The translations under genes were made by a program, and so were the position numbers. A stretch of DNA of 64,000 nucleotides, from assembly GCA_949283255.1 (NCBI GenBank), contig CASDRS010000015.1:1-64000 (forward strand). Direction: 5' to 3'. How positions within the stretch are numbered: the stretch's first letter is position 1; the number at the start of each line of letters is the position of its first letter. The notes under the pieces were generated by a model that did no database searches, was not told the origin of the DNA, and saw only the letters and a program-made list of their open reading frames with translations. Positions 52,474-61,483 of this stretch are shown piece by piece. The stretch is from an uncultured bacterium. Lineage in GTDB: Bacteria; Cyanobacteriota; Vampirovibrionia; Gastranaerophilales; Gastranaerophilaceae.

Positions 52474-52950
52474 ATGAGTGTTATATCAGCAATAGGATCA
52501 ACAGCAGTAAGTGGATTAGTAAAAGCGACAGGGGTTGCGGCAATTGGCGCCTCAGTTTATGACGCTCATGTTTTGGCAAAGTTGAAGGCAGATCAATATT
52601 CGCAACAAAAAGAAGCAGACAGAGTATGTGATGCTTTCCAAAATACTCTATATTTGGAACAGCCAAGTACGGTTATGAGTGCTGTGAAGAAAAAGATATT
52701 TGATTTTCAATTGGAAAATAATTTCTTTGTTCCTATAAATTCCTTATTGGGTTATTTAAAAGGATTCGGTTCTATGCTTTTGTATAACGTAGTTCCGTTA
52801 ACTTTGGGCGGTCTTGCTCTGTTTGGAAAAGGAAAGGTTATTCCAAGAGCTTCGGCGCTCGGTATTGCTTTGTATGGTGCTTATCAAGTTTTAAGAGAAG
52901 GGTTTGGACTTGGTAGAGCTAACAGGTTGGACCCTCCTTATAAGAGCTGA
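52474..52950 (+). CDS. Unknown membrane-associated protein
   Basis: 158 residues. N-terminal hydrophobic segment (SVISAIGSTAVSGLVKATGVAAIGASVY) and a second at LLYNVVPLTLGGLALFG, with charged helix between. Ends GRANRLDPPYKS with a TGA stop. Co-transcribed with the HEAT-like gene (11-nt gap), suggesting a membrane partner for it. No family recognised. Confidence 0.65.
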   Translation: MSVISAIGSTAVSGLVKATGVAAIGASVYDAHVLAKLKADQYSQQKEADRVCDAFQNTLYLEQPSTVMSAVKKKIFDFQLENNFFVPINSLLGYLKGFGSMLLYNVVPLTLGGLALFGKGKVIPRASALGIALYGAYQVLREGFGLGRANRLDPPYKS

Positions 52951-53057
52951 TAAAGCTTAAATTATTGATATGTTAAGTCCGAAATAGGAATTTTATTTAA
53001 TTATTTCTGTTTTTGTGCTATTTTTTTGTCATAAGATTTTAAAAAAAGAGGGATTTT

Positions 53058-55718
53058 ATGACAAATACAAAGATTAAATATGAGGATTTACCTACAGTTT
53101 ATGATGCAAAAGAAACTGAAGCTGAGATATATAAGTTTTGGGAAGATGGAAATTATTTTAGGGCTGACGCGAAAAGTCCAAAGCCGGCTTATTCCATTGT
53201 AATCCCTCCGCCAAACGTAACTGGGGTTTTGCACATGGGGCATGCTCTTGACGAGACTTTGCAGGATATCTTAATCCGTTACCACAGAATGTCAGGGTAT
53301 GAAACTTTGTGGCTTCCTGGTACAGACCACGCCGGTATTGCTACTCAAAACGTTGTAGAAAAACAATTGAGAGCAAAAGGCTTGACCCGTTACGATTTGG
53401 GACGTGAAAAATTTCTTGAAGAAACTTGGAAGTGGGCAAATGAGCATAAGTCTGCTATTTTGGACCAATGTAAGCGACTTGGTGCATCTTTTGACCGTTC
53501 AAGAGAAAGATTTACCTTTGATAAAGGATGTTCTGATGCTGTAAAAGAAGTTTTTGTAAGACTTTATGAAAAGGGGCTTATTTATAAAGGTAAATATATT
53601 GTAAACTGGTGCCCTCGTTGTAACAGTGCTATTTCTGATGTTGAAACCGAGTATGTTACAGAACAAGGCCATATGTGGGAAATTTCTTATCCGCTAAAAG
53701 GTGAGGCAGGTGCTATTATTGTTGCAACTACCCGTCCTGAGACAATCTTTGGTGATGTTGCAATTGCGGTTAATCCTTCTGATCATAAATATTCTGAGTT
53801 GGTTGGTAAAACTGTTGTTATCCCTCTTTCAGGAAGAGAAATTCCTATTATTGCGGATGAATATGTTGATAAAAACTTCGGTACCGGTGCCGTTAAGATT
53901 ACTCCGGCTCACGATCCGAACGATTTCGAGGTTGGAAAACGCCATGGTCTTAAACCTATTTGGGTTATTGATGAAAATGGTAAGATGAAGGCTTGCGGAG
54001 AAGTTCCTCCATCTCTACACGGTTTAGACAGGTACGAAGCGAGAGAAAAAATTATCGGAATGCTTTCTTATGAAAACTTCTTGTTAAGAACAAGAGATCA
54101 TGAGCATAATGTCGGTAAATGTCAGCGTTGCGGAACTACAATTGAACCGCTTCTTTCAGAACAGTGGTTTGTTAAGATGGAACCTCTTGCTAAGGAAGCT
54201 ATTGCCGCTGTAAAAGACGGAAGAATTAAGTTTGTTCCTGAACGTTGGGAAAAGAATTATTTGAATTGGATGGAAAATATTCGCGATTGGTGTATTTCCC
54301 GTCAGTTGTGGTGGGGACATCAGATTCCTGCTTACTACCATAAGAAAACAGGTGAGATGGTTGTAGCTAAGGAAAATCCTGATCCTGAAAATTATGTACA
54401 GGATAGCGATGTTTTGGATACTTGGTTTTCATCAGGCTTGTGGCCATTCTCTACTATGGGATTCCCTAATATGAAAAGTGATGATTTCAAAAAATTCTAT
54501 CCTACAACGACTCTTGTTACAGGATTTGATATTATCTTCTTCTGGGTAGCAAGAATGATTACTATGGGGCTGGAATTTACCGGTAAGGCTCCGTTTTCAA
54601 CGGTTTATATTCACGGGCTTATAAGAGATGAAAAAGGTCAAAAGATGTCAAAATCTAAGGGTAATACTATTGATCCGGTTAAGATTATTGACAAATACGG
54701 CTGTGATGCTTTGAGATTTACGATGACTTCTCTTTGCACATACGGCGGTCAAGATATCAAGATAAGTGATGAGAGATTTGAATATGGACGTAATTTTGCA
54801 AATAAAATTTGGAACGCTTCAAGATTTGTTCTTATGAACCTTGATGGAGTTGATGGTAAAGATATTGACTTTGATAATCTTACTATCGCTGATAAGTGGA
54901 TTTTAGATAAGCTTAATTCTACAGCTAAAGAGATTAATGAGAATATTAAGGATTATCGTATTGGTGAGACAGCTCACGTTTTGTATGATTTCTTCTGGAA
55001 TTCTTATTGCGATTGGTATGTAGAAATTGCAAAAATTCAGCTTGCAGATGATAGTTTGAAGCTTAATACACAAAGAGTTCTAAGGTATGTATTGGATATG
55101 TCTTTAAGATTGTTACACCCGATAATGCCTCATATTACAGAACGTGTATGGCAGCTGCTTCCTCATTCTGATAATGAAAAGGCTACTGCGTTAATCGTTG
55201 CGGATTATCCTGTTTATTCGGAAAAATTAGTTTTCCCTAAGGAAGCAAGAGAAATGGAACTTGTCTTTGAAACAATTAAGTCTTTAAGAAATGTTCGCCA
55301 AAGTTTCAACATCTCAACTTCATTGAAGATAAATATTGAAATTCGTGCTGAAGAATCTGAAAAACCTGTATTTGAAGAAATTGAGTCATACATAAGACGC
55401 TTGGCTAAAGTTGACGGGATTTCTTATGCTGATGATTCAAAACCAGTTCCTAAGAGGACTGCAACGGCTGTTGTATCAGCTTCAAAGATAGTTTTGAGTC
55501 TTGAAAATTTAATAGATTTCAACGAAGAGATTAAACGTCAAGAAAAGAAATTGGCAAAGCTTACAGGAGAAAAGAAGTCTCTTGAAGGTCGAATTAACAA
55601 TCCTAAGTTTGTAGCGAATGCTCCAAAAGAATTGATTGAGCAGACTAAAAACAGAATATGCGAAATTGAAGTTCAAGAGAATGCTATAAACGAATTGATA
55701 GCTTCTTTGAAGTCTTAA
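53058..55718 (+). CDS. valS: Valyl-tRNA synthetase
   Basis: Charges tRNA-Val; class I synthetase of 886 residues. HIGH-type motif PPPNVTGVLHMGHAL, editing domain with ATTRPETIFGDVAIAVNP, KMSKS motif MSKSKGNTIDPVK, and the C-terminal coiled-coil typical of ValRS (INFNEEIKRQEKKLAKLTGEKKSL-like segment at the end). GAGGG precedes the ATG. The stop is followed by a stable hairpin. Confidence 0.97.
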   Translation: MTNTKIKYEDLPTVYDAKETEAEIYKFWEDGNYFRADAKSPKPAYSIVIPPPNVTGVLHMGHALDETLQDILIRYHRMSGYETLWLPGTDHAGIATQNVVEKQLRAKGLTRYDLGREKFLEETWKWANEHKSAILDQCKRLGASFDRSRERFTFDKGCSDAVKEVFVRLYEKGLIYKGKYIVNWCPRCNSAISDVETEYVTEQGHMWEISYPLKGEAGAIIVATTRPETIFGDVAIAVNPSDHKYSELVGKTVVIPLSGREIPIIADEYVDKNFGTGAVKITPAHDPNDFEVGKRHGLKPIWVIDENGKMKACGEVPPSLHGLDRYEAREKIIGMLSYENFLLRTRDHEHNVGKCQRCGTTIEPLLSEQWFVKMEPLAKEAIAAVKDGRIKFVPERWEKNYLNWMENIRDWCISRQLWWGHQIPAYYHKKTGEMVVAKENPDPENYVQDSDVLDTWFSSGLWPFSTMGFPNMKSDDFKKFYPTTTLVTGFDIIFFWVARMITMGLEFTGKAPFSTVYIHGLIRDEKGQKMSKSKGNTIDPVKIIDKYGCDALRFTMTSLCTYGGQDIKISDERFEYGRNFANKIWNASRFVLMNLDGVDGKDIDFDNLTIADKWILDKLNSTAKEINENIKDYRIGETAHVLYDFFWNSYCDWYVEIAKIQLADDSLKLNTQRVLRYVLDMSLRLLHPIMPHITERVWQLLPHSDNEKATALIVADYPVYSEKLVFPKEAREMELVFETIKSLRNVRQSFNISTSLKINIEIRAEESEKPVFEEIESYIRRLAKVDGISYADDSKPVPKRTATAVVSASKIVLSLENLIDFNEEIKRQEKKLAKLTGEKKSLEGRINNPKFVANAPKELIEQTKNRICEIEVQENAINELIASLKS

Positions 55719-55739
55719 GAAATGTAAAAAATATATTAA

Positions 55740-55782
55740 TTAAAGCAGGATAATACGCAAATAAGTGTATGTCCTGCTTTAA
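55740..55782 (+). terminator. Stable hairpin after valS
   Basis: TTAAAGCAGGA (55740-55750) is repeated in inverse at 55772-55782, with a long 21-nt loop, partly paired. Few T follow, so termination may be weak; processing or attenuation toward the next gene is an alternative. Confidence 0.55.
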
Positions 55783-55813
55783 TGTATTTGTAAAAGTAGC
55801 AAAGGAGTAATAT

Positions 55814-56101
55814 ATGTCAGTTCAAAAGGCCGGCTGGAATTTTGTAGAAATGGCTGTTAAGCAAAATAAAAGGCTGATGAGTCTTCCTCTCAGGGATAAG
55901 TCAACAGCCAAAGTTCTTTGGAACAACAATGCGGTAGATTGTTTTATTGTAAGAAGTGGCCGAGTAAAAGAAGGTCGCGGTGCTACAGGAGCTCCAGAGC
56001 ACGTGGCTGAGGAAATGGCTAGAATTTTTGACAAGTTGGAACAACTTGTTGAGCCGGGTGTTGATGTATTAAAGAGTTTTATATCAGCAAGCTTTAAGTA
56101 A
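55814..56101 (+). CDS. Small unknown cytoplasmic protein
   Basis: 95 residues: MSVQKAGWNFVEMAVKQNKRLMSLPLRDKS, then VDCFIVRSGRVKEGRGATGAPEH and a C-terminal helix. AAAGGAG before ATG. Lies between valS and the S1 gene. Unrecognised. Confidence 0.65.
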   Translation: MSVQKAGWNFVEMAVKQNKRLMSLPLRDKSTAKVLWNNNAVDCFIVRSGRVKEGRGATGAPEHVAEEMARIFDKLEQLVEPGVDVLKSFISASFK

Positions 56102-56123
56102 TGTTAAGAAAGGTTGCAAAACC

Positions 56124-56152
56124 TTTACAAGTTGACAAAGCTCTGTTATTAT
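56124..56152 (+). promoter_or_regulatory. Promoter of the S1-domain gene
   Basis: TTTACA (56124-56129), 17-nt spacer, TATTAT (56147-56152) with TGT before it. GGAG and ATG 56196 follow. Confidence 0.5.
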
Positions 56153-56195
56153 AATAGCAAGTTTATCAGATAATGTCTTAGACAATGGAGTAAAA

Positions 56196-57260
56196 ATGAC
56201 ATCAAAAGAGTTAGATTTTGAAGAACTGCTAAAGCAGTACGATTACAAGTTTCAGAAAGGTGACCTTGTAAAAGGTATTGTGTGCGGTTTCGATGGTCAA
56301 GGGGTTATGGTCGATATTGGTGCGAAAACAATCGCTGTTGTCCCTACCAGAGAAGCAGTTGAAAAGGATGAAAAAGTAGAAGATAAGTTTGAAAAAGGTA
56401 AGGAATATGAATTTCTTATCATAAGAGAAGAAGACGAAGATGGTAAATTCCTTCTGTCTAAAAAGAAAGTTGACTTCGCTTATGCTTGGAAAGAACTTGA
56501 AAAGGCAAAAGCTGCCGATGAAACTATTTTGGGTACAATTTCCGGAATTGTTAAGGGTGGTATTCTTGTTGAGATTTCGGGTGTAAGAGGTTTTGTTCCT
56601 TCTTCTCAATTAAGAACAAAAGAGACAGACTTAGAAGTTGGTTCAAAGATAGAGTTGAAGATTTTGACATTAGACAGTCAACAGAACAACTTTATTCTTT
56701 CAAATAAAAAGGTATATGAAGACAGTGCCGTAGAAGCAAGAAAAAATGTATTTGCTCAAATTGAGCCTGGTCAAATCGTAAAGGGCGATGTTGTTAGAAT
56801 CACTGATTTTGGCGCATTTGTTGACCTTGGCGGTATTGACGGATTGCTTCCTTTGTCTCAACTATCTTGGAGATGGATTGATCATCCGACTGATATATTA
56901 AAAGTCGGTGACAAGATTGACGTTGAAGTAATAGCTGTTGATCATGAAAAACAGCGTGTTTCATTAAGTTTGAAAAATCTTGAGCCGGATCCGTGGTTGG
57001 AAGCAGAAAAGCAGATTAAAGAAGGTGACAAGGTAGAGGGTACAATTACCAGAATTAAACATTTTGGCGCATTTGTTGAAGTGTTCCCTGGAGTTGAAGC
57101 TCTTCTTCCTCACAATGAAGTTGTTGAACTTCAAAACCGTGATGGTAATATCTTGCAAGTAGGTGATAAGATTATGACTTATATTTTAAAATTTAATCCT
57201 ACTGACAAGCGTATTGCTTTGACAGTAAATGAACCTTCCGCAGATTCTGCTGAAGAATAA
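56196..57260 (+). CDS. rpsA: 30S ribosomal protein S1-like protein with four S1 domains
   Basis: RNA-binding protein of 354 residues. Four S1 (OB-fold) repeats: about residues 20-95 (GDLVKGIVCGFDGQGVMVDIG), 105-175 (ILGTISGIVKGGILVEISGVRGFVPSSQL), 190-265 (GQIVKGDVVRITDFGAFVDLGGIDGLLPLSQL) and 272-348 (GDKVEGTITRIKHFGAFVEVFPGVEALLP). E. coli S1 has six; three to four is common in Cyanobacteria and Gram-positives. It probably helps mRNA loading on the ribosome, relevant if many mRNAs here are leaderless. GGAG lies before the ATG. Confidence 0.9.
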   Translation: MTSKELDFEELLKQYDYKFQKGDLVKGIVCGFDGQGVMVDIGAKTIAVVPTREAVEKDEKVEDKFEKGKEYEFLIIREEDEDGKFLLSKKKVDFAYAWKELEKAKAADETILGTISGIVKGGILVEISGVRGFVPSSQLRTKETDLEVGSKIELKILTLDSQQNNFILSNKKVYEDSAVEARKNVFAQIEPGQIVKGDVVRITDFGAFVDLGGIDGLLPLSQLSWRWIDHPTDILKVGDKIDVEVIAVDHEKQRVSLSLKNLEPDPWLEAEKQIKEGDKVEGTITRIKHFGAFVEVFPGVEALLPHNEVVELQNRDGNILQVGDKIMTYILKFNPTDKRIALTVNEPSADSAEE

Positions 57261-57285
57261 GAATAGAATGGTTACAACTGGAATT

Positions 57286-57322
57286 AGAAGACCAATCAGA
57301 TTTATGGTTGGTCTTTCTTTTG
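57286..57322 (+). terminator. Terminator of the S1 gene
   Basis: AAGACCAA pairs with TTGGTCTT with an inner CA/TG extension, then a T-rich tail. Confidence 0.8.
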
Positions 57323-57442
57323 CTGTATTTATACGAAATTGAGTTTTATATCTAATATATATGTATGAAATTTAGAATTTGGATTAAATAAAACGGTGAG
57401 TATTGCCGTATAATAAGATTAGTAAAATTTCCATTTAGTATG

Positions 57443-57470
57443 TTGACTTTTGGAAAATAATAATTATAAC
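57443..57470 (+). promoter_or_regulatory. Promoter of the second MGMAASQAR cluster
   Basis: TTGACT (57443-57448), 16-nt spacer, TATAAC (57465-57470). AGAGGAG and ATG 57516 follow. Confidence 0.45.
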
Positions 57471-57515
57471 AAATAATGAGTAGTAGTTTAAGTGGCATAA
57501 AGAGGAGAGAAGCCT

Positions 57516-58757
57516 ATGGGTATGGCAGCTTCACAAGCAAGATATTTAGGTCTTACGGCAAGAAAAACAAACGTTGAATATGAAGGACAACAGATAAATC
57601 AGGCTCGTACGGCACTGGCAAATCAAAGTGCAAACACTTTTAATGAGCTGCTTGCTTTGGAAGTTCCGACAGCTCCAAGTACGCAAGATTATACAACCGT
57701 AAAATATTCATATACCGATGGAACAGTTACTGAAGAAATTGAAGATATGTCTCAGTTAATAGATGATCCGGATGGTTACAATTATATGATAACCCACTAT
57801 CACTATGCAGATGTTTTCACAGGGGTTCAGAGCCGATTGACAAATCCACAGGTTGTAATGGGTACGACAGGTGCTAAGGGTACTATCCCGAGAGATACCA
57901 TTACTGATGATGGCGCAGGAAACTATTCAATTGACGGTACACCTGTTAATAAATACGATGAAACTGATGAAGAGCAAAAGGATGCTTATTTGAAGATTTC
58001 GGAAAATTATCCTGATTTTGCAAAATTGAAAGATGATTTGTACACTTATACTGGTGAAGATGGTACTGTTCATTTTACTACAGGTTCATCATTAGCTGGC
58101 GATAGCGATGCTGATGATTATTATGTTCAGGCAGATATTCCAAAGAGTATCGGTACTGCGTACGTGAAAAAATATGATCCATCAGATTCTACACTTAAGG
58201 CTGCTTATGAACAAATTTGTAAAGATTGGCCAACTTCGGATTTTGCGTTAGCTGATGAAGATGATATTTATACTTGGGAATATCAAGGTCAGACAAGATT
58301 CGCTTGTTTGTCAGATTTGCAAAAGACAGCAATAAGCGGTCCTGATCAGTCTACTCCTTCTGAAAATCAAGATAAATTGACTTATTATACAGCGCAAGAT
58401 ATTAATACAAAGATTTCACAACAACAGAAAGCTATTGTAGATATTAATGAAGATGGTCGTATTCAATCAATCAGATATGAGGATTCATCAGCTACTTATG
58501 CTGTGAAGACTCAAACCGAAACAGATCAGAATGCATATGATGATGCAATGAACCAATACAATTATGATATGCAGGTTTATGAAAAGAGGATTGCAGATAT
58601 CAATGCTAAGACAGAAAAAATCCAAGAGCAAGACAGAACTCTTGAGCTTAGATTGAGACAGCTTGATACGGAGCAGGACGCTTTGCAAACTGAAATGGAA
58701 GCAGTAAAGAAAGTTATTGAAAAGAACATTGAATCTACATTCAAGACTTTTGAATAA
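57516..58757 (+). CDS. MGMAASQAR-family protein of unknown function (second copy)
   Basis: 413 residues. The N-terminus MGMAASQARYLGLTARKTN and the C-terminus (coiled coil LELRLRQLDTEQDALQTEMEA, then KKVIEKNIESTFKTFE) match the gene at 12563-13702. The central 300 residues (Asp/Tyr/Thr-rich, YTYTGEDGTV, DDYYVQADIP) do not. The fixed-ends, variable-middle plan fits a self-assembling or exported axial-type protein, by analogy with flagellar and type III components. It heads a run of five small or unknown genes to 60564. AGAGGAG precedes the ATG. No signal peptide, so export, if any, would need a dedicated system. Confidence 0.85.
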   Translation: MGMAASQARYLGLTARKTNVEYEGQQINQARTALANQSANTFNELLALEVPTAPSTQDYTTVKYSYTDGTVTEEIEDMSQLIDDPDGYNYMITHYHYADVFTGVQSRLTNPQVVMGTTGAKGTIPRDTITDDGAGNYSIDGTPVNKYDETDEEQKDAYLKISENYPDFAKLKDDLYTYTGEDGTVHFTTGSSLAGDSDADDYYVQADIPKSIGTAYVKKYDPSDSTLKAAYEQICKDWPTSDFALADEDDIYTWEYQGQTRFACLSDLQKTAISGPDQSTPSENQDKLTYYTAQDINTKISQQQKAIVDINEDGRIQSIRYEDSSATYAVKTQTETDQNAYDDAMNQYNYDMQVYEKRIADINAKTEKIQEQDRTLELRLRQLDTEQDALQTEMEAVKKVIEKNIESTFKTFE

Positions 58758-58795
58758 GATGTATAGTATGTAAGTAAAAAGAGTCAGAGGTAAAT

Positions 58796-59623
58796 ATGTC
58801 ATATAAAAACGACAGTTATTTAGTAATAGCAAACAAATTCGGTAGCGCAAGCTCTGATGCAAAAGCCCAGTTGTGGGAGACTTATGATAAGTTGAGAGAT
58901 TTAACTGTATCAGGTTCAGGTGCCGGTACCGGTTGGGGAACTACAGGTAGTTTCCTATATAGAATGGCAAGTTTACTGGCTCCTTCATCTTATGCTACTG
59001 TTTTCGGCAGTTCAGAGTCAATGAATATTCCAGGAACTTCTTATTATTCATCTTTGAATGGAGGTTCTGCTTATGGTGTAAATTCATTATACAATTATTC
59101 AGGATTTCCGAGCGGTGCGGCTCCTATCTCTTGGTCTGACGGAATATACACCGGTGGAGCTGCGACTATGTTTGGCTGGGGTACTGACAGCGGATATTCT
59201 ACATCAGGCGTGGCTACAGGTTATGCATCAAGTGTTGGCGGGCTGGCTGATATTGCTAGTGCTGCTGCCTATGGTGTTGGTGCTGCTAACGGTTATGGTT
59301 TTGTTGGTAAGAATATTGTCTTGCCTTTGGCAAGTATTATTTCCGGATGGGGCGGTATTATGCAGTCAGCAGCGCCTTATTTGGGTGAATATGGTCTGCC
59401 TGCTTTGGTTATGGGTAACTTGATGCAGGGTACTACTTCGGCTGCTTTGTCTGCTTATCAGAGAGTTACCGGCAATATTACTGCAAATGCTGATACTATT
59501 CTTTCAAATAAAGTAAGAAATATCGAAACTGTTTGTAAAATGCTTGATACACAGGGGGATGTAGTTAAGAAAATGCTTAAAGAGTCTATTGATGGTGATT
59601 CTAAAGCTATTCAAAACTTGTAA
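58796..59623 (+). CDS. Gly/Ser/Tyr-rich unknown protein
   Basis: 275 residues with a Gly/Ser/Ala/Tyr-rich body (for example GSGAGTGWGTTGSFLYRM, SGFPSGAAPISWSDGIYTGG, GVGAANGYGFVGK) and a C-terminal charged helix (NADTILSNKVRNIETVCKMLDTQGDVVKKML). No signal peptide. AGAGG lies before ATG. It follows the MGMAASQAR gene by 38 nt, so co-expression is likely. Low-complexity aromatic/glycine sequence is typical of filament, sheath or adhesive proteins, but no family is recognised. Confidence 0.7.
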   Translation: MSYKNDSYLVIANKFGSASSDAKAQLWETYDKLRDLTVSGSGAGTGWGTTGSFLYRMASLLAPSSYATVFGSSESMNIPGTSYYSSLNGGSAYGVNSLYNYSGFPSGAAPISWSDGIYTGGAATMFGWGTDSGYSTSGVATGYASSVGGLADIASAAAYGVGAANGYGFVGKNIVLPLASIISGWGGIMQSAAPYLGEYGLPALVMGNLMQGTTSAALSAYQRVTGNITANADTILSNKVRNIETVCKMLDTQGDVVKKMLKESIDGDSKAIQNL

Positions 59624-59629
59624 GATAAT

Positions 59630-59848
59630 ATGGATAGAAGAACTTATTTCAGGATTATATTTGATAAATTGTTGAGAGATAATATTGTGTTTAATTGGTG
59701 TAATAAATTTGTAACATTTTATTGCACAATTTTCTCTCATCCTTTGAATTCGTTAAAGTTTAATGGAAATTATCCGATAAAAAATAATGGAACTGATGTG
59801 AAATTTTCATTTCAGGATGTCGATAGTACTAAGAACATTTTAGGTTAA
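59630..59848 (+). CDS. Possible small protein in the MGMAASQAR cluster
   Basis: 72 codons: MDRRTYFRIIFDKLLRDNIV..., fairly aromatic and hydrophobic with two Cys, ending DVDSTKNILG. It starts 6 nt after the Gly/Ser-rich gene but lacks a Shine-Dalgarno, so it may be translated by coupling or be spurious. Confidence 0.35.
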   Translation: MDRRTYFRIIFDKLLRDNIVFNWCNKFVTFYCTIFSHPLNSLKFNGNYPIKNNGTDVKFSFQDVDSTKNILG

Positions 59849-59946
59849 GACATGTTAAGAAATTTTAAATAAACAAGCAATATTTATGTAAGATTTGTTT
59901 TTATATACATGTAGATCTAAAGTGTTATAGGAGTGGAATACCAAGA

Positions 59947-60219
59947 ATGCTTCGAGATACTTTGGAGATGAATATAAAAAGAATAGTAGATTTCTTGATA
60001 TATTCAAAGAATTTCATAATAAGGAAAAGCCCGCTTAAGGCATTGGCTAATTCTATACTGGAAGGTTTAAAAGATTTTTTGACTATGAAAAAGAAATTGA
60101 AAATGGCTCAATATCGTTTAAACTATCACAGACATCAGTTTCAGAAAATGGAACAGTTGATTGCAGAGAATAACCAACATAGCTTTTTGAAAGGGAATAA
60201 CCTGAACGAAACCAGATAA
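59947..60219 (+). CDS. Small basic helical protein
   Basis: 90 residues, basic, helical (MLRDTLEMNIKRIVDFLIYSKNF...; KKKLKMAQYRLNYHRHQFQKMEQ). AGGAG lies 13 nt before the ATG, a long spacing. It is 12 nt upstream of the 110-residue coiled-coil gene, so coupled translation is likely. No family recognised; size and charge fit a chaperone-like or scaffold partner. Confidence 0.55.
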   Translation: MLRDTLEMNIKRIVDFLIYSKNFIIRKSPLKALANSILEGLKDFLTMKKKLKMAQYRLNYHRHQFQKMEQLIAENNQHSFLKGNNLNETR

Positions 60220-60231
60220 AGGAAGTAGAAA

Positions 60232-60564
60232 ATGGGTGTTATTACAGACACAATCAGATTACATCAACTGCAAGGTGAAAAATTAGATCTCCAATTTAAG
60301 ATTCAACAAATTACGATGACTAAAATGGGTCTTACTCATTCCTGTAATGATTTGATAAAAGTTGGAACTGATTATGATCCTGAGTCACCTGTTATGAAAA
60401 CTTTACAACAGCGTCAAGCTAAATTAAAATTGTTAGAAGAAAAATTAGATCATGAAATGCAGCAATATCAAATTCAATTAGAGATGATTGAAGCTGAATA
60501 TAAATCTTGTAAGCAAAGATTATCTCAAAATATTCAAGAAGAGTTTAGCTATTCATTCAGCTAA
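60232..60564 (+). CDS. Coiled-coil protein sharing the MGMAASQAR C-terminal tail
   Basis: 110 residues, nearly all helix. N-terminus MGVITDTIRLHQLQGEKLDLQFKIQQITMTKMGL has the MG start and the length of the other proteins' first helix. The C-terminus ALQ-type helix LEEKLDHEMQQYQIQLEMIEAEYKSC ends QNIQEEFSYSFS, aligning with KNIESTFKTFE of the 413-residue protein (NI and F at the same spacing). It seems to be the family's two terminal helices with almost no middle. AAGGAAG precedes the ATG. Confidence 0.75.
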   Translation: MGVITDTIRLHQLQGEKLDLQFKIQQITMTKMGLTHSCNDLIKVGTDYDPESPVMKTLQQRQAKLKLLEEKLDHEMQQYQIQLEMIEAEYKSCKQRLSQNIQEEFSYSFS

Positions 60565-60670
60565 TCTTATAGAATATGAATCGTTGTTATAGGCTTTGAA
60601 TTGTTGTATAGAAAGACTTTTTATGTTAATATTTTGATTGATAATATGGAACATATAGAGGAGAGAATTA

Positions 60671-61471
60671 GTGTTGAAATTAAATTTGTTACATAAAGAG
60701 AATAGCTGTGACTCAAATTTAATCTCTAATGGAGTTAGTATTTCTTATGATGACATATTTGCTCCGGTTGAGAGAAAAGAATATACCGCATTTACATTGG
60801 CAGAAGTCTTAATAACACTTGGGATAATAGGTGTTGTAGCCGCGTTGACAATGCCAATGTTGCAAACGAAGGTTCAGGAATTGATACTTGAGGCTCAAGC
60901 TAAAAAGGCCAAAAATGTTGTTGCAAACGGATATAAATTGATGATGGCACATTACGAGATATTTGATGTAGCAAATTTGCCGTTCTTAACAAAGTGTAAT
61001 GATATGTCAGATAAAGAATGTGTATCACGAGAACATAAGGATGCATTTTCGATAGTAAATGACAGTACAAACGGATTGACCCCTGATACGATGCCAGATG
61101 AGTATGCTGTTGTAGGGAAAGAAGATCCATCCTTATTTAAGTGGGATGATGTACCATATATGTTTACAACAGGAGACGGTATGATATTTGGAGTAATTCC
61201 TGATGAAAATTATGCCAGTTTTGATGTAGTAGTTGATGTAAACGGTAAAAATAATCCGAATATAGCCGTAAAGGATCTTTTAAAATTCCGTTTCCAAGGT
61301 GATGGCGGGCAATTATATGATGTGTCCAGCGAGTTGGCAGATGTAACACCGGAGTGTTCTTCAGAAAATAAGAGTGCTTGTACTACATCTGAAGATTGTA
61401 GAAATGCAGGAGGTTCTTGGTTGTCCATTTATTGGTCTCCTGATGTTGGTACTGTATATTCTTGTTTTTAA
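60671..61471 (+). CDS. Type IV prepilin/pseudopilin with long leader peptide
   Basis: 266 residues. The prepilin segment YTAFTLAEVLITLGIIGVVAA is preceded by an unusually long leader of about 40 residues. The -1 residue is Ala rather than the usual Gly. The conserved Glu+5 is present (FTLAE). The mature part has a polar middle and a Cys-rich end (CSSENKSACTTSEDC...CF). It shares VVVDVNGxxxPNxxxxDL with the protein at 36227. Processing by a prepilin peptidase and assembly into a type IV or type II-like pilus is expected from the family. The GTG start has GAGGAG 7 nt upstream. Confidence 0.85.
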   Translation: MLKLNLLHKENSCDSNLISNGVSISYDDIFAPVERKEYTAFTLAEVLITLGIIGVVAALTMPMLQTKVQELILEAQAKKAKNVVANGYKLMMAHYEIFDVANLPFLTKCNDMSDKECVSREHKDAFSIVNDSTNGLTPDTMPDEYAVVGKEDPSLFKWDDVPYMFTTGDGMIFGVIPDENYASFDVVVDVNGKNNPNIAVKDLLKFRFQGDGGQLYDVSSELADVTPECSSENKSACTTSEDCRNAGGSWLSIYWSPDVGTVYSCF

Positions 61472-61483
61472 TAACTAAAATAT

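Noticed and set aside
55740-55782. A small RNA gene after valS
   Set aside because: Only one hairpin, no separate promoter; better read as a 3' end or processing stem.
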